Origin: Comamonas sp.
GTDB taxonomy: Bacteria > Pseudomonadota > Gammaproteobacteria > Burkholderiales > Burkholderiaceae_C
Reading direction: 5' to 3'
DNA: 6,886 nt
Assembly (NCBI GenBank): GCA_018384835.1
Contig: JAHAYB010000061.1
Coordinates: 1 to 6,886, forward strand
Shown here: positions 1-5,055 of the stretch, piece by piece
Layout of the letters: each line of letters starts with the position of its first letter
Numbering within the stretch: the stretch's first letter is position 1
Notes under the pieces: model-generated
Told to the model about the DNA's origin: nothing
Seen by the model: only the letters and a program-made list of their open reading frames with translations
Database searches by the model: none
Made by a program: the position numbers and the translations under genes

Positions 1-818
1 GCTTGATGCCCAGGCTGACCCGCGCGGCTAGCAACCAGCAGCAAAACCAGCGCTGCACCGCCTGCGACCAGGCAAAACGGCAGGCTCCAGCGAGCCAGCA
101 CAAAATAGGCCAGCAGCAAGGCCGCCAGCAGCGGAAAGGCGGCATAGAACACCTGCCGGTCAACAATGGCTGTGTTGGGTGCGGCCAGCTCTTCCATGGA
201 ATAGCGGGCAGGCAATTGATGCCTGAACACCAGCCACAGCATAAGCAGCGAGGCGGCCACTGATACCAGGTTGACGGGAAGCATCACCAGCGCATAGCGG
301 GCAAAAGACAACTCAAAGAAGTTGGCGCTCACGATGTTGACCAAGTTGGAAATCACCAGCGGCAAGCTGGCGGTATCGGCAATAAAGCCGGTGGCAATGA
401 TGAAGGCCAGGGTAGCGGCTGCCGAAAACCGCAAGCGCTGCAAAATGGCGATAACGATGGGGGTCAGCAGCAGCGCAGCGCCATCGTTGGCAAATACGGC
501 AGAAATCACCGCACCCAGCAGTACCACCAGCGGAAATAGCCACTGCCCACGCCCGCCGCCCCAGCGGGCGATATGCAGAGCCGCCCAGGTGAAAAAGCCT
601 GCCTCATCCAGAATCAGCGAGATGATGATGAGCGCCACAAAGGTAAAAGTGGCATCCCACACAATGCCCCACACCACGCCAATATCTGCCAGTTGCACCA
701 CGCCCGCCAGCAGTGCCAGTACAGCCCCGCCCAAGGCGCTATAGCCAATGCCCAGGCCGCGTGGCTGCCAGATAACAAGGATGAGGGTGAGGATAAAAAT
801 CAGGGAGGCGAGTAGCAT
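1..818 (-). CDS. arsB: Arsenite efflux permease ArsB (partial, C-terminus beyond left edge)
   Basis: ArsB is an inner-membrane permease that exports arsenite/antimonite, driven by the membrane potential or coupled to the ATPase ArsA. The reading frame is open from the ATG at 818 to the window edge, giving 272 residues of a family that is usually about 430 long. The N-terminus MLLASLIFILTLILVIWQPR and the segments IWDATFTF, IISLILDEAGFF, FANDGAALLLTPIVIA (about 109-124) and FIADTASLPLVISNLVNIVSA (about 145-165) follow Escherichia coli ArsB closely as I recall it. Several long hydrophobic helices are visible. The start matches the family start, but the preceding 25 bases contain no purine-rich Shine-Dalgarno, so translation may be weak or coupled. 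No arsR or ArsR-type operator is visible in the short divergent gap to the next gene; other ars genes, if present, would lie past the left edge. Family assignment is firm from residue similarity; actual arsenic resistance is inferred. Confidence 0.93.
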   Translation of the reverse strand, partial: MLLASLIFILTLILVIWQPRGLGIGYSALGGAVLALLAGVVQLADIGVVWGIVWDATFTFVALIIISLILDEAGFFTWAALHIARWGGGRGQWLFPLVVLLGAVISAVFANDGAALLLTPIVIAILQRLRFSAAATLAFIIATGFIADTASLPLVISNLVNIVSANFFELSFARYALVMLPVNLVSVAASLLMLWLVFRHQLPARYSMEELAAPNTAIVDRQVFYAAFPLLAALLLAYFVLARWSLPFCLVAGGAALVLLLVASRAGQPGHQ

Positions 819-895
819 GTTTGTGTCTTTGTGGGTGTGGGGACAGGCGGGTTTGTTGGCTACGGGTTTTTGAGTTGTTAGAGTAAGCTTTGACG

Positions 896-1183
896 ATGGA
901 ACTGGAAATTTATACAGCTTTTCGCAAGGTGGGCATTGAGGACAAAGAGGCTCGCGCTGTGGTTGTGTCGATCAATAAAGAGATTGATCGGCGTTACGCG
1001 CTGTATGTCCAGCAATTGGCGACGCGTGGTGATGTGGAGGTCGTTCGGAAAGAAGTCGGCGAGCTGAAAGGCGAGCTGCGGGCTGAGGTTGCCAAGGCAC
1101 AGGCTGAAATCATCAAGTGGTGCATGGGGTCGATTTTTGCCGCTGTTGGTCTTTTTGTGGCTTTGAGCAAATTTGCCAACTAA
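896..1183 (+). CDS. Small coiled-coil, C-terminally membrane-anchored protein (DUF1640/CCDC90-like)
   Basis: The 95-residue product has three parts: an N-terminal alpha-helical part (about 1-40, MELEIYTAFRKVGIEDKEAR), a charged heptad-like segment (about 44-72) with the repeat GELKGELRAEV, and one C-terminal hydrophobic helix (about 74-92, KWCMGSIFAAVGLFVAL) ending in SKFAN. This architecture is typical of small bacterial DUF1640/CCDC90-like proteins, which have no settled function. The repeat is mirrored in the DNA as two adjacent copies of GGCGAGCTG. The ATG at 896 is chosen; an in-frame TTG at 890 would add two residues and sits 6 nt after AGAG at 880-883, so the start is ambiguous. The gene is divergent from arsB and followed 72 nt downstream by a hairpin terminator, so it appears monocistronic. 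Family assignment rests on architecture and recalled sequence style, not a search. Confidence 0.72.
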   Translation: MELEIYTAFRKVGIEDKEARAVVVSINKEIDRRYALYVQQLATRGDVEVVRKEVGELKGELRAEVAKAQAEIIKWCMGSIFAAVGLFVALSKFAN

Positions 1184-1255
1184 GAGCGGCCAGCCTTTGC
1201 GGGGCTAGCCCTCCACTGCGCTTACAGTACCGCATTCAACCTGTTTTTTGCTTTT

Positions 1256-1297
1256 GCAACCCGCCCCGGCGTTCGCTTGGGCGGGTTGCTTGCTTTC
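1256..1297 (+). terminator. Probable intrinsic terminator after the coiled-coil gene
   Basis: A perfect 11 bp inverted repeat, GCAACCCGCCC (1256-1266) and GGGCGGGTTGC (1279-1289), encloses a 12 nt loop and is followed by the T-rich stretch TTGCTTTCC. The stem is GC-rich and the position, between the small gene's stop codon and gltS, fits a factor-independent terminator on the plus strand. The T-tract is interrupted, so efficiency is uncertain. On the opposite strand the stem would be followed by A-rich sequence, so it should not terminate in that direction. Confidence 0.6.
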
Positions 1298-1352
1298 CCT
1301 GATGGAGTCGCCGCCAGCGCACTGGCATGATGGCTTGCATCACCGTCCTGTA

Positions 1353-1357
1353 AGGAG
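1353..1357 (+). promoter_or_regulatory. Shine-Dalgarno AGGAG that sets the gltS start
   Basis: AGGAG at 1353-1357 lies 8 nt before the ATG at 1366. The in-frame GTG at 1357 overlaps this site, so it cannot be the start it serves. Confidence 0.8.
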
Positions 1358-1365
1358 TGCGAATT

Positions 1366-2631
1366 ATGGAAATAACCCTGAATGCTTACCACACGCTGAT
1401 TGTGGCGGCGCTGGTGATGTTGGTGGGGCATTGGCTGGTGTACCGCATCCAGTTTTTGGCTACTTTCAACATCCCTGAGCCGGTAGCCGGCGGCCTATTG
1501 GCGGCGGCTTTGGTGACCGCGCTGAATGCCACGTTGGGCTGGAAGTTCAAAATCAATACCGATTTGCAGACCACTTTTATGCTGATGTTTTTTGCCTCAA
1601 TTGGCCTGAGCGCAGACTTCACCCGCCTGAAGGAGGGCGGCAAGCCCTTGGTGGTGCTGCTGGTGATTGTGTCGCTCTTTATTTTGTTGCAAAACGTAGT
1701 GGGCGTGGCTTTGGCGGCGGCTTTAGGGCTAAAGCCTTTGATTGGCTTGGTAGTAGGCTCCATCACGCTGACGGGCGGCCACGGCACGGCGGGCGCTTGG
1801 GGGCCGATTCTTGAGAACCAATACGGCATTACCGGCGCAACCACTTTGGGGATTGCCACGGCCACGTTTGGCCTGGTGTTTGGTGGTCTGATTGGTGGGC
1901 CGGTGGCGCGTTACCTGATTCGCAAGCAGCAGCGCCAGCCTGTGCCGCACACTGAGCGCAGCAGCAAGGAGACCATCTCTGGCACGCCGCGCCACGAGCA
2001 GGCGAAGAAGGAAGAGCAGGCCAAGCGCCTGGCCTTCGATATGTTCGACCAGCCGCGCCTGATTACCGCCTATGTCGCCATTGAAACCCTGGCCATGTTT
2101 GCCGCCTGCCTGACCAGTGCAGACTTGTTAAGCACCTGGACTAAGGGCACAGCCTTTGAGTTGCCTACCTTTGTCTGGGCGCTGGCCAGCGGGGTGGTGC
2201 TGCGCAATGTGCTGACGCATTTGTTCCACTTTGAGATGTTTGACCGGGCGATTGATGTGTTTGGCAACGCCTCGCTATCGCTGTTTCTGGCTATGGCGCT
2301 GGTGGGGCTGCGCCTGTGGGAGCTGGCGGATTTGGCAGGCCCCGTGGCCATCATCTTGCTGGCGCAGGTGGGGCTGATGATGGTGTATGCCGTGTTCATC
2401 ACCTACCGCTTTATGGGGCGCGACTATGACGCAACGGTGGTAGCCGCCGGGCATTGTGGCTTTGGCCTGGGGGCTACGCCCACGGCAATTGCCAATATGC
2501 AGGCGATTACCGACCGCTTTGGCCCCTCTTACAAAGCCTATTTGGTGGTGCCGCTAGTGGGGGCGTTTTTTGTGGATTTGGTGAACGCTACGATTTTGCA
2601 AATCTTCACCCAGTTGCCGTTTTTGCGGTAG
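1366..2631 (+). CDS. gltS: Sodium/glutamate symporter GltS
   Basis: GltS imports glutamate with sodium across the inner membrane. The product is 421 residues; E. coli GltS is about 401. The two re-entrant-loop type motifs of the family are present in the two homologous halves: GSITLTGGHGTAGAW (about 131-145) and AGHCGFGLGATPTAIANM (about 361-378). Other matches are NIPEPVAGGLL (about 35-45), TFGLVFGGLIGGPVARYL (about 167-184), GTAFELPTFV (261-270), NASLSLFLAMALVGLRLWEL (301-320) and VVPLVGAFFVDLVNA (about 394-408). The central cytoplasmic loop (about 187-229) is charged, rich in Lys, Glu and Gln, and longer than in E. coli, which accounts for most of the extra length. The ATG at 1366 follows AGGAG at 1353-1357. 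The gene converges with the flgN-like gene after 15 bp with no terminator visible between them. No functional link to the flagellar genes is implied by this adjacency. Confidence 0.95.
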   Translation: MEITLNAYHTLIVAALVMLVGHWLVYRIQFLATFNIPEPVAGGLLAAALVTALNATLGWKFKINTDLQTTFMLMFFASIGLSADFTRLKEGGKPLVVLLVIVSLFILLQNVVGVALAAALGLKPLIGLVVGSITLTGGHGTAGAWGPILENQYGITGATTLGIATATFGLVFGGLIGGPVARYLIRKQQRQPVPHTERSSKETISGTPRHEQAKKEEQAKRLAFDMFDQPRLITAYVAIETLAMFAACLTSADLLSTWTKGTAFELPTFVWALASGVVLRNVLTHLFHFEMFDRAIDVFGNASLSLFLAMALVGLRLWELADLAGPVAIILLAQVGLMMVYAVFITYRFMGRDYDATVVAAGHCGFGLGATPTAIANMQAITDRFGPSYKAYLVVPLVGAFFVDLVNATILQIFTQLPFLR

Positions 2632-2646
2632 AGCGCCGCACATCCC

Positions 2647-3018
2647 CTAGCCGCTGACGTGGTACAGCCGCGCTACCGAGGCGGCTGCGCCAGGGGGGAT
2701 TTTGCTAGCGCCGTAGGTGTGGTTGCCGCCGCTTTGTTCAGGCAGTAGGGTTTGCAGTTGCTGGCTGGTGATGGCGGCCATTTTGATGATGTGGCCACGC
2801 ATTTGGGTCAGGCGCTCAGAAATGGCCTGCATATGCGCCACATTGCGGGGGGTGAAGGCCGCTGGCTCAAACTGCTGGGCAAGCCGGACAAAGGCGCTCA
2901 TGCTTTGGCGCAGCTGCTCGGCGGCTTGCTCGATGGCATCTGGCTCATTGCCGCTGAGTAAAGGGGCAAGCAAGTCCAGCATACCGTCCATTTGTTCCAG
3001 GGCTTGTTGCAGTTGCAT
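2647..3018 (-). CDS. flgN: FlgN-like flagellar export chaperone (by synteny and helical profile)
   Basis: The 123-residue product is predicted to be largely alpha-helical. Leucine- and glutamine-rich amphipathic helices (about 1-50 and 57-95, including LDLLAPLL and ERLTQMRGHIIKMAAITSQQLQTLL) are followed by a Gly/Pro-rich tail (GGNHTYGASKIPPG) ending in ARLYHVSG. This size and fold pattern match FlgN, the cytoplasmic chaperone that keeps the hook-filament junction proteins FlgK and FlgL competent for export. The gene lies downstream of flgM on the same strand, the usual flgM-flgN order. FlgN sequences diverge strongly, so the name rests mainly on position. The ATG at 3018 is preceded by a weak GAAAG (3026-3030). 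An in-frame TTG at 3063 would add 15 residues that do not look FlgN-like. The gap to flgM is unusually wide, so co-transcription is uncertain. Confidence 0.68.
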   Translation of the reverse strand: MQLQQALEQMDGMLDLLAPLLSGNEPDAIEQAAEQLRQSMSAFVRLAQQFEPAAFTPRNVAHMQAISERLTQMRGHIIKMAAITSQQLQTLLPEQSGGNHTYGASKIPPGAAASVARLYHVSG

Positions 3019-3304
3019 GGTGGGGCTTTCTGGTGGATAAAAACAGAGGTTAAGAAAGGGCAAAAGGGGTAAACCGGGGTAACACCGCGCCTATGCCCTG
3101 AATACAACGCCCAGCATAAAGCCCCGCCGGTAGTGCTCGTGCGCCTGAGGTCGGGGGAAAGGCGGCGCGGTTGCACAAAGCAGCGGGGCATTGAAGCAGG
3201 AGCGAATGAAAAGGCTATCAGTCGTTATTCGTTCGTTAAATAAAACCCTAAAACCCCAATTTGAATGGTGGTTTGTACGGTGTGTGCGGTGCTTGGATAC
3301 CGAA
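3019..3304. other. 286 bp gap between flgM and flgN
   Basis: I find no convincing gene here. Open frames crossing it on the minus strand have no family-like sequence. The part near flgM (about 3220-3265) is AT-rich and carries the tandem TAAAACCC repeat and clustered TCGTT motifs. The part near flgN is GC-rich, with distant inverted 7-mers (GCCCCGC 3121-3127, GCGGGGC 3183-3189) that could close a large stem-loop. No clear promoter or terminator is visible. Confidence 0.6.
3241..3256. repeat. Tandem duplication of TAAAACCC (2 copies)
   Basis: Two exact adjacent copies of TAAAACCC occur in the flgM-flgN gap. Read on the minus strand, the direction of transcription, the unit is GGGTTTTA. Function is unknown. 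Confidence 0.85.
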
Positions 3305-3634
3305 TCAGACGCGGCCAGCGCCTAAGAACAGGCTGGCATCACCCAGCAGCTTATCGGCGATAGCCTCGGCGTTGACACGAAAACTTCCATCCGCAATGGC
3401 TTGGCGCATGGCTTGCACTTTGGCCATATCGATATCGCTAGAGGTTTTGGCGTTGTGGTCCAGCGAGCGCACCGATTGCGACACCGTTACAGGAACCCCT
3501 GCCTGGGCATTGCGGGTGCTGGTGTGCAGCACCTCAGAAGCCGACCCAGCTTGTTTTTGCTGCGCATTTTGCGTGGCGTTTTGCTGAATTTTGCTAGCCA
3601 GCGCTTCCAGATTGTTGTTGATTCCGACCTTCAT
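3305..3634 (-). CDS. flgM: Anti-sigma-28 factor FlgM
   Basis: FlgM binds and inhibits FliA (sigma-28) until the hook-basal body is complete. It is then secreted through the flagellar export channel, releasing late gene expression. The product is 109 residues, close to the family norm of about 90-110. The N-terminus MKVGINNNLEAL and the Gln/Ala-rich low-complexity first half fit the disordered, secreted part. The conserved sigma-28-binding C-terminus is clear: DIDMAKVQAMRQAIADGSF (about 67-85) followed by RVNAEAIADKLLGDASLFLG. The ATG at 3634 follows GGAG by 7 nt. Longer in-frame starts would extend into the leader beyond a candidate sigma-28 promoter start site and are not supported. flgA lies 95 bp upstream on the same strand. 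Expression is likely dual: read-through from flgA, and the sigma-28 promoter at 3682-3708. Confidence 0.95.
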   Translation of the reverse strand: MKVGINNNLEALASKIQQNATQNAQQKQAGSASEVLHTSTRNAQAGVPVTVSQSVRSLDHNAKTSSDIDMAKVQAMRQAIADGSFRVNAEAIADKLLGDASLFLGAGRV

Positions 3635-3654
3635 TTCTTTTCTCCAAATCCTGT

Positions 3655-3671
3655 GCAGAAGTTTTTTCTGC
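3655..3671 (-). other. Hairpin in the flgM leader (GCAGAA/TTCTGC)
   Basis: On the minus strand GCAGAA-AAAAC-TTCTGC forms a 6 bp stem with a 5 nt loop. It lies at the 5' end of the transcript expected from the sigma-28 promoter and about 20 nt before the flgM ATG. It lacks a following T-tract, so it does not look like a terminator for flgA. A similar GGCAGA/TCTGCC hairpin precedes flgD. Confidence 0.5.
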
Positions 3672-3681
3672 CTCAACAGTG

Positions 3682-3708
3682 CTATCGGCTTGAGCCGTTA
3701 AAACTTAA
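3682..3708 (-). promoter_or_regulatory. Candidate sigma-28 (FliA) promoter for flgM
   Basis: On the minus strand TTAAGTTT (3708-3701), exactly 11 nt, then GCCGATAG (3689-3682) matches the enterobacterial sigma-28 consensus TAAAGTTT-N11-GCCGATAA at 7 of 8 positions in each element. It lies wholly between the flgA stop and the flgM start. The predicted start of transcription near 3675 would give a leader of about 40 nt. A class 3 flgM promoter is established in Salmonella; here it is inferred from sequence. Confidence 0.85.
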
Positions 3709-3729
3709 ATGCTGTTTTGTAACTGTGGT

Positions 3730-4590
3730 TTACAAACCTACTTGCACATCACCTTCAGGGGTCACTGTGCCAGAGACTAAGCGCCCGTTTTCCATGCGCA
3801 CTTTCACGCTTTGGCCTACGCCTGCACCAGTAAGCGCAACGCCCGAGGAGGTCAGCGTAAAGCCCGCTCCTTGCGCCAGTACCCGTACGGTTGCGCCTTT
3901 TTGGAAAATCTCTGGCGGACGCACCAGCACTTGGCGCAGTGCTTGTCCCGCACGCAAGTGGCGGGCGGCAACCTGGCCAACCCAGTCTTGTTGCAAAGCG
4001 ATGATGGGCGAGCTTTCTGCTGCCCAGTCCACATCGGAGAGCATGGCGCTGCTGGAGTCCAGCACCTCGCCGGCGTTGACGTTATGGGCCAGCACCCAGG
4101 CCGGCCCCCAAGCACGAACCGTGACGGGGAGGAAGACATTCCATGGCCGCTGCCCCTGCACGCAGCGCAAACCAATACGGCTGCGCCCCCATAGCTTAGA
4201 GCCAGCGGGCAGATAGGGTTGCACCTGCTCGCAAGGCGCTAAGTTTAGGCGTGCATCGAGTTTACCCACCTCCAGCTCTAGGCGCAGCCCTTGGGATTGA
4301 GGCTCGCTGTGCTGGGGCAGTGCTTGCTCTAGCCACTGTGCGCCCAGTGCCTCAAAGGCTTGGGCGCTTTGGGCACTTTGCATGTCCTGGGCTTGCGCTT
4401 GGGTGGGCGCAAACGCCCCTACTCCAACGCCTACCCCAGCCATGCCCCCCACAGCGCCTGCTAGCGCCGCAGCAGCGGCCAGCACCTTTGCACCCAGCCA
4501 GCGCAGGGGCTGGTGGCGCAATGCACCACCACGCTGTGCATTCAAGCGTAGCGCAATCGGTGGCAGGGGGTGTTGGCGTGGAGCAAGCAT
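3730..4590 (-). CDS. flgA: Flagellar P-ring assembly chaperone FlgA
   Basis: FlgA acts in the periplasm, helping FlgI assemble into the P-ring around the rod. The 286-residue product has a long basic N-terminal region (1-35), a hydrophobic Ala/Gly/Val stretch (about 33-60) and a probable signal peptidase I site after PTQAQA (near 67). The mature part has two conserved-looking cysteines (C120 and C143, in LAPCEQV and LRCVQG) likely to form a disulfide, then a SAF domain (about 163-226, VLAHNVNAGEVL to LRAGQALRQVLVRPP). A C-terminal beta domain follows, with GATVRVLAQGAGFTLTSSGVAL and SVKVRMENGRLVSGTVTPEG, the usual FlgA end. The ATG at 4590 is preceded directly by an in-frame GTG (4593); neither has a clear Shine-Dalgarno. 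The N-terminal extension before the hydrophobic core is longer than in a minimal signal peptide. The gene is first in the flgA-flgM-flgN direction and divergent from flgB. Confidence 0.93.
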   Translation of the reverse strand: MLAPRQHPLPPIALRLNAQRGGALRHQPLRWLGAKVLAAAAALAGAVGGMAGVGVGVGAFAPTQAQAQDMQSAQSAQAFEALGAQWLEQALPQHSEPQSQGLRLELEVGKLDARLNLAPCEQVQPYLPAGSKLWGRSRIGLRCVQGQRPWNVFLPVTVRAWGPAWVLAHNVNAGEVLDSSSAMLSDVDWAAESSPIIALQQDWVGQVAARHLRAGQALRQVLVRPPEIFQKGATVRVLAQGAGFTLTSSGVALTGAGVGQSVKVRMENGRLVSGTVTPEGDVQVGL

Positions 4591-4650
4591 CACTAAAGGC
4601 TAAAGGGCAAAAACAGGGGCAGGGTTGCTGGTGTGTGTGGCGGCAGAGGT

Positions 4651-4671
4651 AAGTAACAAGTAACAAGTAAC
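4651..4671. repeat. Tandem repeat AAGTAAC, 3 exact copies
   Basis: Three head-to-tail copies of the 7-mer AAGTAAC lie about 60 bp upstream of the flgA start, probably in its leader or promoter. The last copy runs into CG, giving AAGTAACG, which loosely resembles the core of FlhDC half-sites (AAATARCG). Confidence 0.9.
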
Positions 4672-4694
4672 GCGCAGTTTGAGCGGTTTAAGTC

Positions 4695-4710
4695 GTTTGA
4701 TAGTTTGATA
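4695..4710. repeat. Tandem repeat GTTTGATA, 2 exact copies
   Basis: Two adjacent exact copies of GTTTGATA follow the AAGTAAC array by 23 bp in the flgA-flgB region. The spacing to the nearby TTAAGT does not fit a sigma-28 promoter. Confidence 0.85.
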
Positions 4711-4817
4711 AGGGGTGTGTTGGCATCCCAAAAAAGAAGGTTGTGTGAAAAGTTTGCTGAACTAACGCTATGTTTTTTTAAGGTAACGCCAGGGCGGTGG
4801 TCTGAGGCATGTGCCGC

Positions 4818-4854
4818 TGGCCTTGCCCGTGCGTTGTCAGCAACTGTAAGGCCA
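4818..4854. other. Intergenic hairpin with nested stem
   Basis: TGGCCTT (4818-4824) pairs perfectly with AAGGCCA (4848-4854), and GTTG (4833-4836) pairs with CAAC (4841-4844) around a TCAG loop. CCTTGCC (4821-4827) can instead pair with GGCAAGG (4888-4894), so two mutually exclusive folds are possible. There is no T-tract. If flgA is transcribed from upstream of this point it would lie in the flgA leader. Its role is unknown. Confidence 0.45.
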
Positions 4855-4869
4855 AGTGCGCAGGCTTAA

Positions 4870-4910
4870 AAGCCGGAATAAGGCGGTGGCAAGGGCGCTC
4901 TTTCGGGCTT
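4870..4910 (+). promoter_or_regulatory. Candidate FlhD4C2-type operator (imperfect inverted repeat)
   Basis: AAGCCGGAATAAG (4870-4882, plus) and AAGCCCGAAAGAG (4910-4898, minus) form an inverted repeat matching at 10 of 13 positions around a 15 bp centre. Within the halves, GAATAAGG and AAAGAGCG match the recalled E. coli FlhDC core AAATARCG at 6 and 7 of 8 positions, with the cores 12 bp apart. The downstream edge touches the -35 region of the candidate flgB promoter, as at class 2 flagellar promoters. This is inferred; the genome's flhDC status is unknown from this window. Confidence 0.5.
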
Positions 4911-4935
4911 AGAAAAACAGGGCGGTTTTCATAAT
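4908..4935 (+). promoter_or_regulatory. Candidate activator-dependent sigma-70 promoter for flgB
   Basis: CATAAT (4930-4935) matches the sigma-70 -10 element at 5 of 6. Sixteen bases upstream is only a poor -35, CTTAGA (4908-4913, 3 of 6). A good -10 with a poor -35 abutting a dyad is what class 2 flagellar promoters look like. The start of transcription would be near 4942, giving a leader of about 114 nt that begins in the GGACGTGTTC repeat. Confidence 0.45.
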
Positions 4936-4940
4936 CCTCG

Positions 4941-4960
4941 GGACGTGTTCGGACGTGTTC
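4941..4960. repeat. Tandem repeat GGACGTGTTC, 2 exact copies
   Basis: Two exact adjacent 10 bp copies lie immediately downstream of the candidate flgB -10 element, at or just after the predicted transcription start. Confidence 0.9.
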
Positions 4961-5025
4961 TCACCATACACGCCCTATCCCACTGCATTTCACCCAGCCG
5001 CGCATGGCCACTGTTCACACTATTG

Positions 5026-5043
5026 AGGCTGTACAGGCTGTGC
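5026..5043. repeat. Tandem repeat AGGCTGTAC/AGGCTGTGC before the flgB ribosome site
   Basis: Two adjacent 9 bp units differing at one base sit directly before the flgB Shine-Dalgarno AAGGAG (5045-5050). Confidence 0.75.
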
Positions 5044-5055
5044 CAAGGAGCCGCC

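Larger units (their letters stand above)
4591..5055. other. Divergent flgA-flgB control region (465 bp)
   Basis: This is the longest gene-free stretch in the window. I see no convincing protein gene; an open frame upstream of flgB (from 4945) encodes sequence unlike FlgB. It contains four tandem duplications, a hairpin (4818-4854), an inverted repeat with FlhDC-box geometry (4870-4910) and a -10-like CATAAT (4930-4935) facing flgB. TAACG recurs at 4668, 4763 and 4784. No clear -10/-35 pair facing flgA was found. Confidence 0.7.

Noticed and set aside
3..744. Open frames on the plus strand opposite arsB (3-263, 322-744)
   Set aside because: They are antisense shadows of a clearly recognisable ArsB frame, with low-complexity, family-less translations.
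1386..1865. 159-codon open frame on the minus strand inside gltS
   Set aside because: It is antisense to conserved GltS codons and no protein family is recognisable.
2898..3191. 97-codon minus-strand frame spanning the flgM-flgN gap and part of flgN
   Set aside because: It overlaps the flgN-like frame out of phase, and its Arg/Pro/Cys-rich translation looks like a GC-rich frame shadow.
3351..3358. GCCGATAA on the minus strand, a perfect sigma-28 -10 element
   Set aside because: It lies inside the conserved FlgM C-terminal coding sequence (AIADKLL) and has no TAAA-like -35 element 11 nt upstream.
4651..4671. AAGTAAC array as a CRISPR array or plasmid-type iterons
   Set aside because: The units are 7 bp with no spacers and no replication or cas gene nearby.
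4688..4711. TTAAGTCG followed by TTTGATAA as a second sigma-28 promoter
   Set aside because: The spacer is 8 rather than 11 and the -10 lacks the GCC part.
4818..4834. TGGCC-N8-TGC resembling a sigma-54 -24/-12 promoter
   Set aside because: GG and GC are 10 bp apart, but the flanking consensus bases are poor, and a better sigma-70/FlhDC-type arrangement lies nearer to flgB.
4833..4853. CAGCAACTGTAAGG resembling part of a cobalamin riboswitch
   Set aside because: The other conserved blocks of that riboswitch (GGGAA, GGTGAAAATCC-like, GCCACTG) are missing and the downstream genes are flagellar.
4945..5055. N-terminal extension of FlgB from an upstream ATG at 4945
   Set aside because: The additional 37 residues are not FlgB-like, and a good AAGGAG lies 5 nt before the ATG at 5056, where the family sequence starts.
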